From Idiomarina piscisalsi (GTDB lineage: Bacteria; Pseudomonadota; Gammaproteobacteria; Enterobacterales; Alteromonadaceae), in NCBI RefSeq assembly GCF_002211765.1, contig NZ_CP022133.1, forward strand, positions 1,922,001 to 1,986,000: 64,000 bases of DNA. The letters are read 5' to 3'. The translations under genes were made by a program, and so were the position numbers. The notes beneath the pieces are model-generated. The model worked only from the letters and a program-made list of their open reading frames with translations, did not search any database and was not told the origin of the DNA. This document shows positions 8,426-21,488 of the stretch, one piece after another. Position 1 is the stretch's first letter. Each line of letters opens with the position of its first letter.

Positions 8426-10141
8426 TTAATGCGACTGAGCTTCACCGGATCCTTTCGGATACCGTATTGACTCAACCAATTCCTGAATGTCTTCAGGAGC
8501 GTCACCTGTTGCTTTGTGTACGATTGTTGCAACGATAAAGTTGATAATCATACCCAGAGTACCTATGCCTTCTGGCGAGATACCAAACAGCCAGTATTCA
8601 GGCGTGTTCAGTTCTGGCGATACAAACTTAAAGAATACAATGTAGCAGAAGGTGAATAGAATACCCACAACCATACCTGCAACAGCACCTTGACGGTTCA
8701 TGCGCTTATGGAAGATACCCAGAATTATCGCAGGGAAGAAGCTTGCTGCAGCTAAGCCGAACGCAAAGGCGACCACCTGCGCCACGAAGCCGGGCGGGTA
8801 AATACCAAAGTAAACAGAGATAATAATGGCCGTTGCAGCCGCAACCCGCGCATAGAAGAGCTCTTTCTTATCAGTGATATTTGGCATCAAATTTCGCTTC
8901 AATAAGTCATGCGAAACCGATGTCGATATTACCAATAATAAGCCTGCGGAGGTCGATAGCGCGGCGGCTACACCACCAGCAGCAACAAGCGCAACAACCC
9001 AAGCTGGTAAGTCAGCTATTTCAGGGTTAGCCAAGACCATGATGTCACGGTCGATTGTCATCTCGTTGCGTTCATCACCCGAATAGAACATTTTTCCATC
9101 TTCGTTCTTATCTTCCCAGGTAATTAGGCCTGTTTTCTCCCAGTTTTTAACCCAACTTGGTGCATTTTCATATTCAACACCTTGTAATTCAGGCCCGTTA
9201 ACCGTATTAATCAGGTTCACTTTAGCGAAAGAAGCTATAGCCGGTGCGGTCAAATACACGACAGAAATAAACGTCAGCGCCCAAAATGCTGAGCGGCGTG
9301 CATCACGTACTTTTGGTACAGTGAAAAAGCGCACAATAACGTGTGGTAAACCAGCTGTACCAACCATTAGCGCTGCCGTAATAAAGAATACATCTATTTT
9401 ACTACGTACACCTTCGGTATATGCAGCAAAGCCGAGTTCCTGTGAAAGCCCATCAAGCCTTTCTAACAAGTAACTCCCCTCACCAGGGACTCCCTGTGCA
9501 ATTGTTGCCCCAAAGCCAGTCTGTGGTAAGAAATGATCGGTCATTAATAGTGAAATGAATACCGCAGGTACGACGTAAGCGAACATCAATACTACGTATT
9601 GCGCTACCTGAGTATAGGTAATACCTTTCATTCCGCCCAGAACCGTATAGAAAAATACGATGACTGCGCCAATAATAACACCGGTTGCAATGTCGACTTC
9701 TAAGAAGCGTGAAAATACCACACCAACGCCACGCATCTGACCTGCAATGTACGTAAAGCAGATAAGAATGGCGCACAGCACTGCGATAGTGCGTGCCGTT
9801 TGTGAATAATAACGGTCACCGATAAAATCCGGTACAGTAAACTTACCGAACTTACGTAGGTACGGTGCAAGACACATCGCCAGCAATACATAACCACCGG
9901 TCCAACCCATTAGATAAACTGAGCCGTCATAACCAGCGAAAGCTACGATACCCGCCATTGAAATGAACGACGCTGCCGACATCCAATCAGCCGCTGTTGC
10001 CATACCATTAGCAACGGGGTGTACACCGCCACTTGCAACATAGAAATCGTTTGTCGATCCGGCACGAGACCAAATTGCGATACCGATATATAACGCGAAG
10101 GTCAGGCCGACTATAATAAATGTTAGCGTTTGAATATCCAT
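8426..10141 (-). CDS. Sodium:solute symporter, VC_2705/ActP-like large subunit
   Basis: A 571-residue inner-membrane protein of the solute:sodium symporter family, with about 13 hydrophobic segments and family motifs such as 'GGMKGITYTQVAQ' and 'AAGGVAAALSTSAGLLL'. It is close to the VC_2705 subfamily, which is related to acetate permease ActP. A small organic acid such as acetate, lactate or pyruvate is the likely substrate (inferred from the family, not seen). A soluble insertion at about 310-370 contains an acidic 'DKNEDGK' stretch. It follows the DUF4212 gene by 6 bases, and its ribosome site GAGGA lies within that gene's last codons. In other gammaproteobacteria the same pair sits near acs or CrbSR genes; none is in this window. 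Confidence 0.92.
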   Translation of the reverse strand: MDIQTLTFIIVGLTFALYIGIAIWSRAGSTNDFYVASGGVHPVANGMATAADWMSAASFISMAGIVAFAGYDGSVYLMGWTGGYVLLAMCLAPYLRKFGKFTVPDFIGDRYYSQTARTIAVLCAILICFTYIAGQMRGVGVVFSRFLEVDIATGVIIGAVIVFFYTVLGGMKGITYTQVAQYVVLMFAYVVPAVFISLLMTDHFLPQTGFGATIAQGVPGEGSYLLERLDGLSQELGFAAYTEGVRSKIDVFFITAALMVGTAGLPHVIVRFFTVPKVRDARRSAFWALTFISVVYLTAPAIASFAKVNLINTVNGPELQGVEYENAPSWVKNWEKTGLITWEDKNEDGKMFYSGDERNEMTIDRDIMVLANPEIADLPAWVVALVAAGGVAAALSTSAGLLLVISTSVSHDLLKRNLMPNITDKKELFYARVAAATAIIISVYFGIYPPGFVAQVVAFAFGLAAASFFPAIILGIFHKRMNRQGAVAGMVVGILFTFCYIVFFKFVSPELNTPEYWLFGISPEGIGTLGMIINFIVATIVHKATGDAPEDIQELVESIRYPKGSGEAQSH

Positions 10142-10147
10142 AGCGCA

Positions 10148-10414
10148 TTAGTCCTCATGAACGGCGTATTTGTTATCGAGTTTTGCCATGCCTTTCATAT
10201 AAATAAAGATAAGCACGATGAAGGTAAGAATGGAGCCCTGCTGAGCAAACCAAAATCCAAGCTTAAAGCCGAAAAAGGTTATCTCGTTGAGTACATCCAC
10301 CAAAATGATTCCAAAGCCATAAGAAACGATAAACCAGACCACTAATAGCTTTAACATTAAGCCTAGGTTTTCTTTCCAGTACGCTTTGGCATGATCTTCA
10401 CTTTCAAATGCCAT
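10148..10414 (-). CDS. DUF4212 small subunit of sodium:solute symporter
   Basis: An 88-residue membrane protein with two hydrophobic helices (about 20-42 and 50-75). It matches the DUF4212 'putative solute symporter small subunit' family that is almost always encoded directly before a VC_2705-type symporter, as here. The ribosome site GGAGGGG lies 6 bases before ATG. It is the first gene of the two-gene operon and presumably stabilises or modulates the large subunit; this role is inferred from the conserved pairing. Confidence 0.9.
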   Translation of the reverse strand: MAFESEDHAKAYWKENLGLMLKLLVVWFIVSYGFGIILVDVLNEITFFGFKLGFWFAQQGSILTFIVLIFIYMKGMAKLDNKYAVHED

Positions 10415-10531
10415 AAACGTCCCCTCCAGTTGTTCAAATTAATATTGTTATTGGGTCGCTAACAAATGTAGGAGGGTTTGTTAAATGAGGGAATTGGACT
10501 TTGGTCGTAGCTTGAAATTTAAATATAAAAA

Positions 10532-10556
10532 AACCCCAGCCGGTTTGGCTGGGGTT
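10532..10556 (-). terminator. Terminator of the rRNA operon
   Basis: A 10-bp perfect stem AACCCCAGCC/GGCTGGGGTT with a 5-base loop followed by T7 on the minus strand, about 12 bases past the 5S gene. It ends the rrn transcript. Confidence 0.93.
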
Positions 10557-10567
10557 ATTTATTTGAA

Positions 10568-10685
10568 GTCTGGCGGTGACCTACTCTCACATGGGGAGAC
10601 CCCACACTACCATCGGCGCTGGTGTGTTTCACTTCTGAGTTCGGGATGGATTCAGGTGGTGCCACACCGCTATGGCCGCCAGACA
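10568..10685 (-). rRNA. rrf: 5S ribosomal RNA
   Basis: The minus strand carries a complete 5S rRNA: TGTCTGGCGGCCATAG at the 5' end, the conserved CCGAACTCAGAAGTGAAAC segment, and CGCCAGAC pairing back at the 3' end to close helix I. It is the last gene of the rrn operon, about 107 bases after 23S. Ends are accurate to a few bases. Confidence 0.95.
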
Positions 10686-10791
10686 TAAACTGTCACAACA
10701 TAAAAAACTGATTCTAACTAATTTGCCACTCTCTTGCCGCTTAGCAGAGTCGCTCGCTTGTGCGTAACGTCTCAAACAACTTCGGTGTTGT

Positions 10792-13675
<2,884 letters not shown>

Positions 13676-13810
13676 ATACAACCCGAAGGTGTCTGGAATA
13701 CATGACCAAGATTGTTTGTTCTCGCTGTACACAAGTTCGATACGCCTCTACCTTACGGTTTGTTCAAGTAGAGTGGCATTTCTTACTTTATTTACAATCA
13801 GCTTTCCATG

Positions 13811-13823
13811 TTGTTAAAGAGCG
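13811..13823 (-). promoter_or_regulatory. Spacer boxA antitermination site before 23S
   Basis: On the minus strand this reads CGCTCTTTAACAA, nearly identical to the enterobacterial boxA consensus TGCTCTTTAACA. It lies between tRNA-Ala and 23S, the standard place for the second Nus-factor loading site. Confidence 0.8.
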
Positions 13824-13893
13824 TGTAACACAAAGTTACCGGTAAACATTCTTAACCAAGAACACTTAACGCTAACGGTTACAAGAGAAGAAG

Positions 13894-13969
13894 TGGTGGA
13901 GCCAAGCGGGATCGAACCGCTGACCTCCTGCGTGCAAGGCAGGCGCTCTCCCAGCTGAGCTATGGCCCC
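13894..13969 (-). tRNA. tRNA-Ala (anticodon TGC)
   Basis: A 76-base cloverleaf on the minus strand beginning GGGGCCATAGCTCAG, with anticodon loop around TTGCACG (TGC), T-loop GGTTCGATCC and encoded CCA end. It is the second spacer tRNA of the rrn operon. Confidence 0.97.
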
Positions 13970-14042
13970 GTTGTGGGCTTTCGACCACCCCCGATAAGGG
14001 AATTTCAAGCAAGGAAAAACCTGATACTTGAAATACTTTTGG

Positions 14043-14113
14043 CATTCTGGCAAGGCAAGAGGGTGCGAAGCATAGCCTGCTATGCGAGTACCCGAATAAC
14101 GCCGTCCAGAATG
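14043..14113 (-). repeat. 71-base imperfect palindrome in the tRNA-Ile/tRNA-Ala spacer
   Basis: Terminal 8-base inverted repeats CATTCTGG (14043-14050) and CCAGAATG (14106-14113) enclose further nested complementary pairs: GGGT/ACCC (14061-14064 with 14090-14093) and a perfect inner stem GCATAG/CTATGC (14070-14075 with 14080-14085) with a 4-base loop. It would fold into one long hairpin in the pre-rRNA. The rest of the 150-base spacer also holds ATTTCAAG/CTTGAAAT (14002-14009 with 14027-14034). It could be a processing stem or an inserted repetitive palindrome; only one copy was noticed in this window. Confidence 0.6.
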
Positions 14114-14119
14114 ACAAAA

Positions 14120-14196
<77 letters not shown>

Positions 14197-14261
14197 AGTT
14201 TCTTCTCTTTTAATATCAAGCCTGCAAACTGTGTGAGCACTCACGTCCGTTCGCAATAATG

Positions 14262-15803
<1,542 letters not shown>

Positions 15804-15940
15804 AAAGCAGTTCAATCAACTCAATGAATTACGCGTTTTGCTACTTAATGTAGCTGAACACTCATTCAAAAGTTGCAATACATATTTCTGTTTTGCGTAA
15901 CTTCTGCAAGTGCCCACACAGTTTGCTTGGCTTGATAGTA

Positions 15941-15954
15941 TTGTTAAAGAGCGT
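15941..15954 (-). promoter_or_regulatory. Leader boxA antitermination site before 16S
   Basis: The minus strand reads AACGCTCTTTAACAA, a boxA motif about 140 bases upstream of 16S. Together with the spacer copy at 13811-13823 it should load Nus factors for rrn antitermination. Confidence 0.78.
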
Positions 15955-15979
15955 TGCTTCTTCCGAAGCAGGGAGGCGT

Positions 15980-16007
15980 ATTCTACACTTCCCGATGATT
16001 TCGTCAA
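15980..16007 (-). promoter_or_regulatory. rrn promoter, 16S-proximal
   Basis: On the minus strand, TTGACG (16002-16007), a 16-base spacer and TAGAAT (15980-15985) are followed by a GC-rich discriminator ACGCCTCCC. This is the classic arrangement of stringently and growth-rate controlled rRNA promoters. Confidence 0.85.
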
Positions 16008-16092
16008 CCTCTTTTTCTGGACTTTTTGCCCGGCTGACTCAACCGCCGTTGTTCGACTTAACTCAGCGAGTATCTCGTGACAACGGCGGCGA

Positions 16093-16120
16093 ATTATAGA
16101 GATCTTTTTGGACCTTTCAA
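16093..16120 (-). promoter_or_regulatory. rrn promoter, distal
   Basis: On the minus strand, TTGAAA (16115-16120), 16 bases and TATAAT (16093-16098) are followed by the GC-rich TCGCCGCCG. This is a second rRNA-type promoter about 110 bases upstream of the first. Its transcript would begin with a 10-base inverted repeat, ACAACGGCGG/CCGCCGTTGT (16080-16089 with 16043-16052). Together with the proximal promoter, the boxA and leader hairpins, this accounts for the 370-base stretch 15804-16173. Confidence 0.8.
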
Positions 16121-16173
16121 GATCTTTTTTGGAATAAATGATCGTTCGGTCAGATCGTAATCAATTTGATGGT

Positions 16174-17004
16174 TTAATCGTCCTTTTTCTCTTCTTTCGC
16201 TGCTTTCTTATCTGTATCACCGTCCTGATTAAAGTCGGCATCATCATCGTCGTCATCACCGACAACGTGCTCTAACTTCAGTTTTTTTACGTTTTTAATC
16301 GTGAATATCGGCCCTGACAAAGCGTAAAGGAAGAAGATAGAGAAGAGCACTAACGAAGGCTGTGTTGCAACCACAACAAAAGCCAACACGATGACCAGTA
16401 TCACTAAGAAAGATACCTTACCTTTCCAGTCTACATCTTTGAACGAATGGTAACGGAAGTTGGTCACCATTAATAAGCCTGCACAAATAGTAATAACTGC
16501 GGCAATTCCACCGATATCAGCGCCTTCAATACCATACTCTGAGCCAACCCAAACCAAACCGGATACAATTGCCGCAGCGCTTGGAATTGCGAGTCCCTGA
16601 AAGTAACGTTTATCCGAGCTTCCTAAATTCGTATTAAAGCGCGCCAAGCGTAAAGCGCCACCAGCAACAAAGATGAATGCGGCCAACCACCCCAGCTTTC
16701 CTAAGTCTGCAAGCGCGTAATTATACATAACCAAAGCTGGAGCCATACCAAAAGAAACGATATCCGCCATGCTGTCAAATTCAGCGCCAAAGTCACTTTC
16801 GGTATTGGTCATTCTCGCGACACGCCCATCAAGCCCATCAAAAATCATGGCGATAAAAATCGCAACAGCCGCTTCAACGAAGCGCTCATTCATAGAGGCA
16901 ACAATGGCATAGAACCCAGAAAACAGACCTGCCGTTGTGAATAGGTTTGGCAGTAAGTAAATACCCCGGCTTTTGCCGTTAGTATTTGAACTATCGTTAC
17001 TCAT
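16174..17004 (-). CDS. pssA: CDP-diacylglycerol-serine O-phosphatidyltransferase
   Basis: Makes phosphatidylserine from CDP-diacylglycerol and L-serine, the step before phosphatidylethanolamine, in the inner membrane. The 276-residue protein has several membrane helices and the CDP-alcohol phosphatidyltransferase signature: DGLDGRVAR followed by GAEFDSMAD, with the conserved metal-binding Asp residues (about 57-85). It is therefore the membrane, Bacillus-type PssA rather than the E. coli phospholipase-D type. The last 30 or so residues are an unusually acidic and then Lys-rich tail with a run of Asp, outside the enzyme domain. It lies between clpB and the rrn promoters on the same strand. Confidence 0.92.
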   Translation of the reverse strand: MSNDSSNTNGKSRGIYLLPNLFTTAGLFSGFYAIVASMNERFVEAAVAIFIAMIFDGLDGRVARMTNTESDFGAEFDSMADIVSFGMAPALVMYNYALADLGKLGWLAAFIFVAGGALRLARFNTNLGSSDKRYFQGLAIPSAAAIVSGLVWVGSEYGIEGADIGGIAAVITICAGLLMVTNFRYHSFKDVDWKGKVSFLVILVIVLAFVVVATQPSLVLFSIFFLYALSGPIFTIKNVKKLKLEHVVGDDDDDDADFNQDGDTDKKAAKEEKKDD

Positions 17005-17049
17005 GCAGAAACACTCTTAGTTATTAATAGAAAGTGATCAGGTTATCAC

Positions 17050-17085
17050 AACAAGGCTTCGGGTAGGAAATCCCAAAGCCTTGTT
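17050..17085 (-). terminator. Hairpin downstream of clpB, possible terminator
   Basis: A 10-bp stem AACAAGGCTT/AAGCCTTGTT with an inner GGG/CCC pair lies directly after the clpB stop and before pssA. It lacks a T run on the minus strand, so it may stabilise or only weakly terminate the transcript. Confidence 0.5.
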
Positions 17086-17092
17086 AGCGACT

Positions 17093-19666
17093 TTACTGAC
17101 TAATTACTAAAGCTTCATTTTCAACACTGACTTTTATTGGTTTAGCAGGCTGAATCTCTCCCGACAAGATTTTCTGCGCCAAAGGATTCTCAAGTTCGTG
17201 TTGAATCGCTCGTTTCAGAGGGCGTGCCCCAAAAACAGGATCGAAGCCTGTACGAGCCAGGTGCGCTAAAGCGTCATCATCCACCTCTATTTCAAAGTCT
17301 TTCTCTTCCAGACGTTTAAACAACAGTTGCAACTGGAATTGAGCAATTGAACGAATTTCATGTTCACCTAATGGGTGGAATACCACGGTGTCATCGACTC
17401 GGTTAATAAACTCAGGTCTGAAGTGACGACCCAGGACTTCCATGACTTCCGCTTTCATTTGTTCGTACGTATGCTCTTTTGCATGCTCTTGTATGAGATC
17501 AGACCCCAAGTTAGATGTCATAATAATAACGGTGTTTTTAAAGTCGACAGTGCGACCCTGTCCGTCAGTTAAGCGACCATCGTCCAACACCTGAAGTAGT
17601 ATATTAAATACATCAGGGTGCGCTTTCTCTACTTCGTCAAGCAAAATAACCGAATATGGCTTGCGGCGAACCGCTTCAGTCAAATAACCGCCTTCTTCAT
17701 AACCTACATAACCCGGAGGTGCACCAACCAAACGAGCGACAGAGTGCTTTTCCATAAACTCAGACATGTCGATGCGAACCATCGCGTCGTCCGTATCGAA
17801 CATAAAGTTCGCCAATGCTTTCGAAAGCTCGGTTTTACCGACGCCTGTTGGACCCAGGAATAAAAATGAGCCAATAGGCCTGTTTGGATCGCCCAAACCA
17901 GCGCGAGACCGACGAATAGCGTTTGCTACCGCTTCAACCGCCTCATTCTGTCCAACCACTCTATTGTGCAAGTTTTCTTCCATGTGAATGAGTTTTTCAC
18001 GCTCACCCTCCAGCATTCTTGCAACCGGTATGCCCGTCCAGCGGGAGAGCACATCAGCAATTTCTTCGTCAGTTACACGGTTTTTAAGCAAACTCATGTC
18101 CTGCATTTCAGCTTGCAAGGCCAAGTCGAGCTGACGTTCTAGTTCCGGAATTCGGCCATACTGAAGTTCAGACATACGATTCAAGTCCCCCGCGCGGCGG
18201 GCAATATCCATGTCGGTGCGCGCTTGCTCAAGTTGCGCTTTAATATGCTGGGTGCCCTGCACGGCCGCTTTTTCAGTATTCCAGACTTCCTCTAACTCTT
18301 TGTATTTACGCTCTTGGTCGTCTAACTCTTCGTGTAACGTTTCCAAACGCTTTTTACTGGCATCGTCTTTTTCTTTCTGAAGCGCCTGACGCTCCAGCTT
18401 CAGCTGAATAATCCGTCGCTCTAGTCGATCCAAATCTTCCGGTTTGGAATCGATCTGCATACGAATACTCGATGCGGCTTCGTCAATTAAATCAATGGCT
18501 TTATCGGGTAGCTTGCGATCACTGATGTAACGGTGCGACAAAGACGCTGCTGCAACGATTGCAGGGTCAGTGATTTCTACCGAATGATGCAGCTCATAAC
18601 GCTCTTTCAACCCCCGCAAAATCGCAATGGTGTCTTCTACGGTTGGCTCATCGACCAAGACTTTCTGGAAACGGCGTTCTAAAGCGGCGTCTTTCTCAAT
18701 ATATTGGCGGTATTCGTCTAATGTTGTTGCACCGACGCAATGAAGTTCGCCACGAGCAAGCGCTGGTTTCAGCATGTTGCCTGCGTCCATAGCCCCCTCA
18801 GCTTTACCAGCACCGACCATAGTATGCAGCTCATCAATAAAGAGGATGATTCGGCCTTCCTCTTTCGACAGCTCATTAAGAACCGCTTTGAGTCGTTCTT
18901 CAAATTCACCGCGGAACTTCGCCCCCGCTAAAAGAGAACCTAAATCCAGTGATAATACACGTTTGTGTTTCAACCCTTCGGGCACTTCTCCGTTAACAAT
19001 TCGTTGCGCTAAGCCTTCAACAATCGCAGTTTTGCCCACCCCCGGTTCGCCAATAAGAACCGGATTGTTTTTAGTACGGCGCTGTAACACCTGGATAGTC
19101 CGGCGGATTTCTTCGTCCCGGCCAATGACGGGATCAAGTTTGCCCTGCTCAGCACGTTCCGTTAAATCAATCGTATATTTATCGAGGGCTTGACGTTGCT
19201 CTTCAGCGTTCGGATCATCGACTTTTTGACCATCGCGAATATCATTAATGGCTTTTTCCAGCGCATCTCGCTTTATGCCCTGTGCTTTGAATATTTCACC
19301 TAATTTGCCTTTGTCTTCTGTTGCTGCGAGTAAAAACAGCTCAGAGGAAATATAAGAATCATTGCGCTTTTGGGCGTATTTATCACACAAGTTAAGAAGT
19401 TGCGCAGTTGCCTGCGAGAGCTGAACGTCGCCGCCCGTACCTTCTACTTGCGGCAATGCATCAAGCGCTTTTGACAGACTTGCTCTGAACTGCGGGATAT
19501 CGACACTTAGCATCGTGAACAGCGGGCGAACTGAACCACCATTTTGATCGAGTAGCGCCTGCATTAAATGCACAGGTTCAATAAATTGATGGTCACGACC
19601 CAATGCCAGCGACTGCGCATCGGCAATCGCCATTTGGAATTTGCTGGTGAATTTATCGTGTCTCAT
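17093..19666 (-). CDS. clpB: ATP-dependent disaggregase ClpB
   Basis: Hexameric AAA+ chaperone that works with DnaK to pull proteins out of heat-induced aggregates in the cytoplasm. The 857-residue length equals the family norm. Domains in order: Clp N-domain (1-145), first AAA+ with Walker A GEPGVGKT near 205 and Walker B LFIDELH, the coiled-coil M domain (about 400-525) that marks ClpB rather than ClpA or ClpC, and the second AAA+ with GPTGVGKT near 605. No LGF/IGF ClpP-binding loop is seen. The start ATG has GAGG upstream, and a sigma-32 promoter is present at 19701-19728, so it should be heat-induced. Confidence 0.98.
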   Translation of the reverse strand: MRHDKFTSKFQMAIADAQSLALGRDHQFIEPVHLMQALLDQNGGSVRPLFTMLSVDIPQFRASLSKALDALPQVEGTGGDVQLSQATAQLLNLCDKYAQKRNDSYISSELFLLAATEDKGKLGEIFKAQGIKRDALEKAINDIRDGQKVDDPNAEEQRQALDKYTIDLTERAEQGKLDPVIGRDEEIRRTIQVLQRRTKNNPVLIGEPGVGKTAIVEGLAQRIVNGEVPEGLKHKRVLSLDLGSLLAGAKFRGEFEERLKAVLNELSKEEGRIILFIDELHTMVGAGKAEGAMDAGNMLKPALARGELHCVGATTLDEYRQYIEKDAALERRFQKVLVDEPTVEDTIAILRGLKERYELHHSVEITDPAIVAAASLSHRYISDRKLPDKAIDLIDEAASSIRMQIDSKPEDLDRLERRIIQLKLERQALQKEKDDASKKRLETLHEELDDQERKYKELEEVWNTEKAAVQGTQHIKAQLEQARTDMDIARRAGDLNRMSELQYGRIPELERQLDLALQAEMQDMSLLKNRVTDEEIADVLSRWTGIPVARMLEGEREKLIHMEENLHNRVVGQNEAVEAVANAIRRSRAGLGDPNRPIGSFLFLGPTGVGKTELSKALANFMFDTDDAMVRIDMSEFMEKHSVARLVGAPPGYVGYEEGGYLTEAVRRKPYSVILLDEVEKAHPDVFNILLQVLDDGRLTDGQGRTVDFKNTVIIMTSNLGSDLIQEHAKEHTYEQMKAEVMEVLGRHFRPEFINRVDDTVVFHPLGEHEIRSIAQFQLQLLFKRLEEKDFEIEVDDDALAHLARTGFDPVFGARPLKRAIQHELENPLAQKILSGEIQPAKPIKVSVENEALVISQ

Positions 19667-19700
19667 GGTACTACCTCACTTAAATCTTTCGTTGATTTAA

Positions 19701-19728
19701 ATGTGGGTACTTTTTGGGCGTTTTCAAG
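19701..19728 (-). promoter_or_regulatory. Sigma-32 heat-shock promoter of clpB
   Basis: On the minus strand, CTTGAAA (19722-19728), a 14-base spacer and CCCACAT (19701-19707) match the RpoH consensus CTTGAAA-N13/14-CCCCAT closely, 35 bases before the clpB start codon. Confidence 0.88.
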
Positions 19729-19738
19729 TTTTTAGCGA

Positions 19739-20452
19739 TTATTTTCGCCAAATAATTGACGCAAATCGAGCGGCTGCCTTTTCGTTACGCCAGGAGTACC
19801 ACAAGTCTGAGTGGCTGACAGTACACTCATCACTCTGAGTGATTTCATTAATACCAAACTGACGGCAAATCAGTTCAGCAATGCCCGGTAAGTTCGCTAA
19901 CCACTTATCTCCATTCGGCTCAAAGAAATGAGAAGTCTTAAACTGGTTTGAAACAAACGCATCGAAAACATCCTGGCCAACTTCAAATGCATCAGGACCT
20001 ATCGCTGGACCTATCCAAACGCTTAAGCCAGACGATTCCGTTGAAAACTTTTTTAGCGCGTTTTGCAATACACCATCAGCCAAACCTCTCCATCCAGCAT
20101 GGACCGCCGCTATTTCCTTTCCGTCCGATGAACAAATGAAAATAGGCAGGCAATCCGCCGTTAAAACGGCGCACACACTGCCAGGTTGAGAACTATAAGC
20201 AGCATCAGCAATCGTTGTTTTAAAAGGCCATGACAGTACGTTACTGGTATGTCGTTGCTGCAACCACACTACGGAATGGGGCAGAGGCAATTCACGTTCT
20301 AACCTCCGCCGTCTCAACAGCACAGCGGCGGGGTCATCACCCACATGAACCGCCAAATTACCAAACGCCCGTGTTGTAATTGCAACACCGACGTTGTCAG
20401 GTAACGTCCAGTTAGGATGAAAAACGTTTTGCGTCACGCTTAAGCTCGTCAA
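19739..20452 (-). CDS. pgeF: Laccase-domain protein PgeF/YfiH (peptidoglycan editing factor)
   Basis: A 237-residue protein of the DUF152/YfiH family. Family members are metal enzymes described as purine nucleoside phosphorylases or polyphenol oxidases, and in E. coli as editing UDP-MurNAc-L-Ser. The metal site residues H68, C101 (in TADCLPIF) and H118 (in AVHAGWRG) are all present. It overlaps the 3' end of rluD by up to 41 bases. The start is uncertain between TTG at 20452 and GTG at 20437, and neither has a strong ribosome site. The rluD-pgeF-clpB order is conserved with E. coli (rluD-yfiH-clpB). Confidence 0.9.
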   Translation of the reverse strand: MTSLSVTQNVFHPNWTLPDNVGVAITTRAFGNLAVHVGDDPAAVLLRRRRLERELPLPHSVVWLQQRHTSNVLSWPFKTTIADAAYSSQPGSVCAVLTADCLPIFICSSDGKEIAAVHAGWRGLADGVLQNALKKFSTESSGLSVWIGPAIGPDAFEVGQDVFDAFVSNQFKTSHFFEPNGDKWLANLPGIAELICRQFGINEITQSDECTVSHSDLWYSWRNEKAAARFASIIWRK

Positions 20453-21377
20453 TCAGATACTCAAAGTCGGTCGGGCGATCGACGTGGAATTCTAACCATT
20501 CACCGGTAATTGGATGGTGTAAGCCTAAAGAGGCAGCATGCAATGCCTGGCGATTAAAGTTTCTCAGTGTCTGTAAAAACTGATCGTCAGCTTGTTTCGG
20601 TGGACGAGGTCGGCCACCGTAAGTTAAATCGCCGACTAAAGGATGTCGGATATGCGCCATATGCACACGAATTTGATGCGTTCGACCTGATTCCAGACGT
20701 AAACGCAACAAAGTATGAGCCCGGTAGCGGTCTAACACACGATAATGAGTCACTGCCGGTTTTCCAGACTGCACAACCGCCATGTGCGTCCGCTTTGTCG
20801 GGTGTCGACCAATGGGCTCATCAACCATCCCCCCCGCTGTCATGACGCCATTACATACCGCTTCATACTCACGAGTAATTTCACGCGCCTGCATCATTGA
20901 CACTAATTGCGTTTGCGCAGGTACTGTGCGCGCAACCACCATTAATCCCGTCGTATCTTTGTCCAGACGGTGGATAATGCCAGCACGCGGCACTAAGTCC
21001 AATTGCGGATCGTAATGCAGCAAGCCATTCAGTAACGTTCTGTCCGGTGCGCCGGCTCCGGGGTGCACGACTAACCCAGCCGGCTTGTTGATCACCAGAA
21101 TGTCGTCATCCTGATACACAATATCCAACTCAACAGGCTGCGGTACGTGACGTTCTTCGCTTTCAATTTCTGCGTCTACAGCCACAAGCATGCCGGTTTC
21201 GACTTTTTCACGCGGCTTTTTAACGACTTCGGCATCGACCGAAACCTTTTCCTCAGTTATCCAGCTCTTTAAGCGCGAGCGTGAATAGTCCGGGAACAAC
21301 TCAGCAAGCGCCTGGTCTAATCGTTTTCCTGCTAATGACTCAGGAACAATAGCTTCTAATTCAATACGTTTATTCAT
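20412..21377 (-). CDS. rluD: 23S rRNA pseudouridine synthase RluD
   Basis: Converts uridines 1911, 1915 and 1917 of helix 69 in 23S rRNA to pseudouridine. The 321-residue protein has an N-terminal S4 RNA-binding domain (about 15-75) and the RluA-type catalytic domain with HRLDKDT, where D139 is the catalytic Asp at the same position as in E. coli. I chose the ATG at 21375-21377 because MNKRIELE aligns with the start of E. coli RluD. An upstream ATG at 21425 would add 16 unrelated residues. It is divergent from bamD, a conserved arrangement. Confidence 0.95.
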   Translation of the reverse strand: MNKRIELEAIVPESLAGKRLDQALAELFPDYSRSRLKSWITEEKVSVDAEVVKKPREKVETGMLVAVDAEIESEERHVPQPVELDIVYQDDDILVINKPAGLVVHPGAGAPDRTLLNGLLHYDPQLDLVPRAGIIHRLDKDTTGLMVVARTVPAQTQLVSMMQAREITREYEAVCNGVMTAGGMVDEPIGRHPTKRTHMAVVQSGKPAVTHYRVLDRYRAHTLLRLRLESGRTHQIRVHMAHIRHPLVGDLTYGGRPRPPKQADDQFLQTLRNFNRQALHAASLGLHHPITGEWLEFHVDRPTDFEYLIDELKRDAKRFSS

Positions 21378-21488
21378 ATATTCGGTTTCGACTGTCAAAG
21401 CCTCAAAGGCTGCGTTAGAATGCAAGAATATGCTAGTGTAACGGTTTGCCCGTGCAGCGCCAAAAAAATATAGGGAATACTGCTAAAT

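Noticed and set aside
18774-19193. Open frame of 139 codons opposite clpB
   Set aside because: Complement of a highly conserved AAA+ region; composition is typical of an antisense shadow.
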